From the NCBI GenBank assembly GCA_934699415.1, contig CAKUWO010000001.1:1-64000 (forward strand): 64,000 bases of DNA, read 5' to 3'. The notes beneath the pieces were generated by a model that was not told where the DNA came from, ran no database searches, and was given only the letters and a program-made list of their open reading frames with translations. Positions 61,834 to 64,000 of this stretch are shown piece after piece. The position numbers and the translations under genes are program-made. How positions within the stretch are numbered: position 1 is the first letter of the stretch; each line of letters begins with the position of its first letter. This DNA is from an uncultured Erysipelotrichaceae bacterium (GTDB lineage: Bacteria > Bacillota_I > Bacilli_A > Erysipelotrichales > Erysipelotrichaceae).

Positions 61834-63362
61834 TATCCTGCTCCAATAGAATCACAATCCATAAAGTCACAAACATTAAGACGATTATTATTTTCATCCC
61901 TAATTTCCCAATGGACGTGAGGTCCAGTAGCTAAACCAGTACGACCGATCTGGCCAATAATCTGTCCTCTTTCAACCGTTTCACCAACTTCAACAAATGC
62001 CGGAACATTAAAATGACCATAATAAGACTTTAAACCATTGTTATGATTAATAATAACCCAGTTACCACCGATACCATCATAACCAACCATCTCAACTGTT
62101 CCATTATCAGTTGCATGAGCTGGGCCATAACGCTCATACATATTTTGGATATCGGTACCTAAATGTCCATAATAGCAGAACATACGACAAGTAATAATAG
62201 GGTTATCAACAGGCCACACAAAGTTACCAGTACCAACATTAGGAATTGGTTTAGTACCTACTCTAATTACTGCACGAGCTGGTTTTTCAACAACATTCTC
62301 TGATAAGATAACTTCTTTTGGTTGCAAGACACCATTAAGCCATGTTTCTTCATGTAAGACATTCTTATAACCATTAACTTCTTCACTTACTACTTCTTTT
62401 TGGTTGGCATACATATTAGGATCTTCAATATATTCAGGAGCATCTGGATAAATAATTTCTTTAGATAAACGCTCCTTAGTTACTGATACCGTAATAGGTG
62501 ATTGATAGTAAGTAATATTAAGTTGCATTCCTTCAGCTAATACCTGGTCTACTGATAATAGAACATCTGGATTAATTAAAAGCAACTGCTTAGGGCTCAT
62601 ATCGTTATATAAGTTACCAACACCTTGCAAGGTATCGCCAGCTTTAACGGTATAATATTGCAAACTAGGATTTTTACCATAGCAGAGATATTTATAGATG
62701 TCTTGTTGATTTAAAAGAATCTTATCAGCGCCAACAATTGCTTCAGAACTATTTATCTTTTCTAAGATTTTAACTTTTGTCTCAATTGATCCATAATTGG
62801 CTATTTCTGGTGCTTCTTCACTTCTTTTAAAACGATTATAAGCTTCTTCACTTAAGAAATTCTTTAAGAATAAATCTTGAGCTGCATGATAATCGTCAAT
62901 ATTTTTAACATAGATAACATCATATACACCTTCATTTGTTGAGAATTCAATAGAAGTGGCTTTAACTCCTAAGTGGTCATCTTTTAAAAGATACTCAATA
63001 ATCTTATCATCGATATTTTCTACATTATAATAAACATCTTCTTTAACAATTCTTAATCCTTGGCCAAGACCTAAAGAGGTATTAGGAAAGTTTGATTCGT
63101 AACGTGAATGATATTCTTCATCAATTTTTTGATTAATATAATTATAATCAGTAATAACAGCTACTAAACTTGTACCATCATATAATTTATATACTTCATA
63201 TGCTTCATTGGTATATGAAAGAATACGCTGCTTTAAAAGCGCATTTTCATTAGCAAAAATAGTATTTACTTCATATTGCTTAGCTGGATTAATATATATG
63301 CTGCCATAAGATAGCAATATAGCTAATGCTAAAGCAATACTTAGAAAAAGATATTTCTTCAT
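61833..63362 (-). CDS. LysM-G5-M23 peptidoglycan endopeptidase
   Basis: The 509-residue protein has a signal/anchor helix (about 5-22) and an N-terminal unknown domain. A LysM repeat spans about 236-284 (YYTVKAGDTLQGVGNLYND) and a G5-like domain about 290-371. An M23 (LytM) metallopeptidase domain (about 380-509) completes it. The zinc residues His400 and Asp404 (GHLGTDI) and the His482-x-His484 pair (GPHVHWE) are intact, so it should be an active peptide-crosslink hydrolase at the cell wall. It lies between dnaB and htrA with one-base overlaps on both sides. Confidence 0.93.
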   Translation of the reverse strand: MKKYLFLSIALALAILLSYGSIYINPAKQYEVNTIFANENALLKQRILSYTNEAYEVYKLYDGTSLVAVITDYNYINQKIDEEYHSRYESNFPNTSLGLGQGLRIVKEDVYYNVENIDDKIIEYLLKDDHLGVKATSIEFSTNEGVYDVIYVKNIDDYHAAQDLFLKNFLSEEAYNRFKRSEEAPEIANYGSIETKVKILEKINSSEAIVGADKILLNQQDIYKYLCYGKNPSLQYYTVKAGDTLQGVGNLYNDMSPKQLLLINPDVLLSVDQVLAEGMQLNITYYQSPITVSVTKERLSKEIIYPDAPEYIEDPNMYANQKEVVSEEVNGYKNVLHEETWLNGVLQPKEVILSENVVEKPARAVIRVGTKPIPNVGTGNFVWPVDNPIITCRMFCYYGHLGTDIQNMYERYGPAHATDNGTVEMVGYDGIGGNWVIINHNNGLKSYYGHFNVPAFVEVGETVERGQIIGQIGRTGLATGPHVHWEIRDENNNRLNVCDFMDCDSIGAG

Positions 63363-64000
63363 TAATGAAACTCCATATTATTTTTGATACCATAGAAAGC
63401 TGAAACATCCTTTTCAAAAGCAAGCCGAACAACACCAGTTGGGCCGTTACGATGTTTAGCTAAAGATAATTCAACATCTTCTCTAGTTGAAGGATTTTCT
63501 TCATCTTTCTTATTGTTGTAATAAGCTTCACGATAAATAAACATAATTAAGTCGGCATCTTGTTCAAGGGCACCAGATTCACGAAGATCTGAAAGCATTG
63601 GACGCTTATCTTCTCTTTTTTCAACATTACGTGATAATTGCGATAAAGCAATAACTGGTACTTCAAGTTCTCTTGCTAAAGCTTTAAGCTTACGTGAAAT
63701 TTCTGATACTTCTTGTTGTCTTGAATCACTATTACCACTAGCAGTAATTAATTGAATATAGTCAATAACAACTAAAGATAAAGCATGTTCACTTTTTAAT
63801 TTACGACATTTCGCAAACATTTCAGCTACTTTAATGCCTGGGGAATCATCTAAGAATAACTTTTGTTTACGTAATTCTTGAACACTTTGGTTAACTGCTG
63901 ACCAATCACTATCATCTAATTTACCTGTACGTAACTTTTGCATCGGTACTTTACTTTTAGCTGAAAGCATTCTAAGTGTTAACTGATCCGCTGGCATTTC
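63362..64000 (-). CDS. dnaB: Replicative DNA helicase DnaB, C-terminal part (5' end outside window)
   Basis: The frame runs off the right edge, so only about 212 C-terminal residues are seen. They cover the RecA-like motor after the Walker A: EMPADQLTLRMLS, LVVIDYIQLIT (Walker B, H2), EVSEISRKLKALARELEVPV (H3), SQLSRNVEKREDKRPMLSDL and LEQDADLIMFIYRE (H4). DnaB is the hexameric helicase at the replication fork. The missing N-terminus must lie beyond position 64000. It overlaps by one base the M23 gene. Confidence 0.96.
   Translation of the reverse strand, partial: EMPADQLTLRMLSAKSKVPMQKLRTGKLDDSDWSAVNQSVQELRKQKLFLDDSPGIKVAEMFAKCRKLKSEHALSLVVIDYIQLITASGNSDSRQQEVSEISRKLKALARELEVPVIALSQLSRNVEKREDKRPMLSDLRESGALEQDADLIMFIYREAYYNNKKDEENPSTREDVELSLAKHRNGPTGVVRLAFEKDVSAFYGIKNNMEFH

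Overview
The window is chromosomal DNA of a low-GC, AT-rich Gram-positive-type bacterium (Bacillota). The evidence is AT-rich codon use, strong AGGAGG-like ribosome sites, intrinsic U-tract terminators, TTGACA/TATAAT-like promoters, an HPr/HPr-kinase module, an ECF energy module, a lysine riboswitch and an arginine deiminase operon. TGA is used as a stop, so this is not a UGA-Trp mollicute. Gene content fits Erysipelotrichia or a near relative, but that placement is inference. I see no insertion sequence, prophage, CRISPR array or rRNA gene.

Region 1 (1-12.9 kb, minus strand) is the accessory part. A CHASE2-domain class III nucleotide cyclase that looks active sits directly upstream of a FecR/Ig-like lipoprotein. 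Next comes a soluble GAF protein fused to a catalytically dead cyclase domain, then two paralogous membrane-anchored surface proteins (2070 aa, and >452 aa cut by the window edge). Each of the two carries a collagen-like hinge of eight triplets. I infer one envelope-sensing cyclic-nucleotide module controlling or serving surface proteins; this is the best candidate for an undescribed system here.

Region 2 (13-24 kb) is amino-acid metabolism. A tRNA-Arg(ACG) is followed by a terminator and argS, then a C69 dipeptidase. A polar amino-acid ABC transporter follows under a lysine riboswitch with a clear terminator/antiterminator switch, then tRNA-Arg(CCU). The arcA-arcB-arcC-YfcC antiporter operon ends the region, with hairpins in its leader and before the antiporter gene.

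Region 3 (24.2-39.4 kb) has a Lys-Glu-Asn tRNA cluster, a gene-poor 0.5 kb stretch with possible gene remnants, ybaK, a BI-1 protein, miaA-tcdA, two divergent secreted-protein genes, a Na/Pi cotransporter and tRNA-Ile/tRNA-Ala. The tmk-holB-ricT-rsmI-exonuclease operon follows, then degV, a Nudix gene, a HAD gene and small genes.

Region 4 (39.4-64 kb) starts with an MMPL/RND exporter paired with a large GLUG-repeat surface protein behind a palindromic operator. Then come upp, a uvrA-hprK-(lgt::HAD fusion) operon, a zinc phospholipase-C-like gene, and ecfA1-ecfA2-ecfT-truA. A pgm-methyltransferase-acidic protein-SH3 protein operon follows, then ptsH, rlmH, an HtrA-like protease, a LysM-G5-M23 endopeptidase and the 3' part of dnaB. 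HprK, HPr and the PpaX-like domain fused to Lgt together suggest a conventional Bacillota carbon-catabolite phosphorylation circuit.
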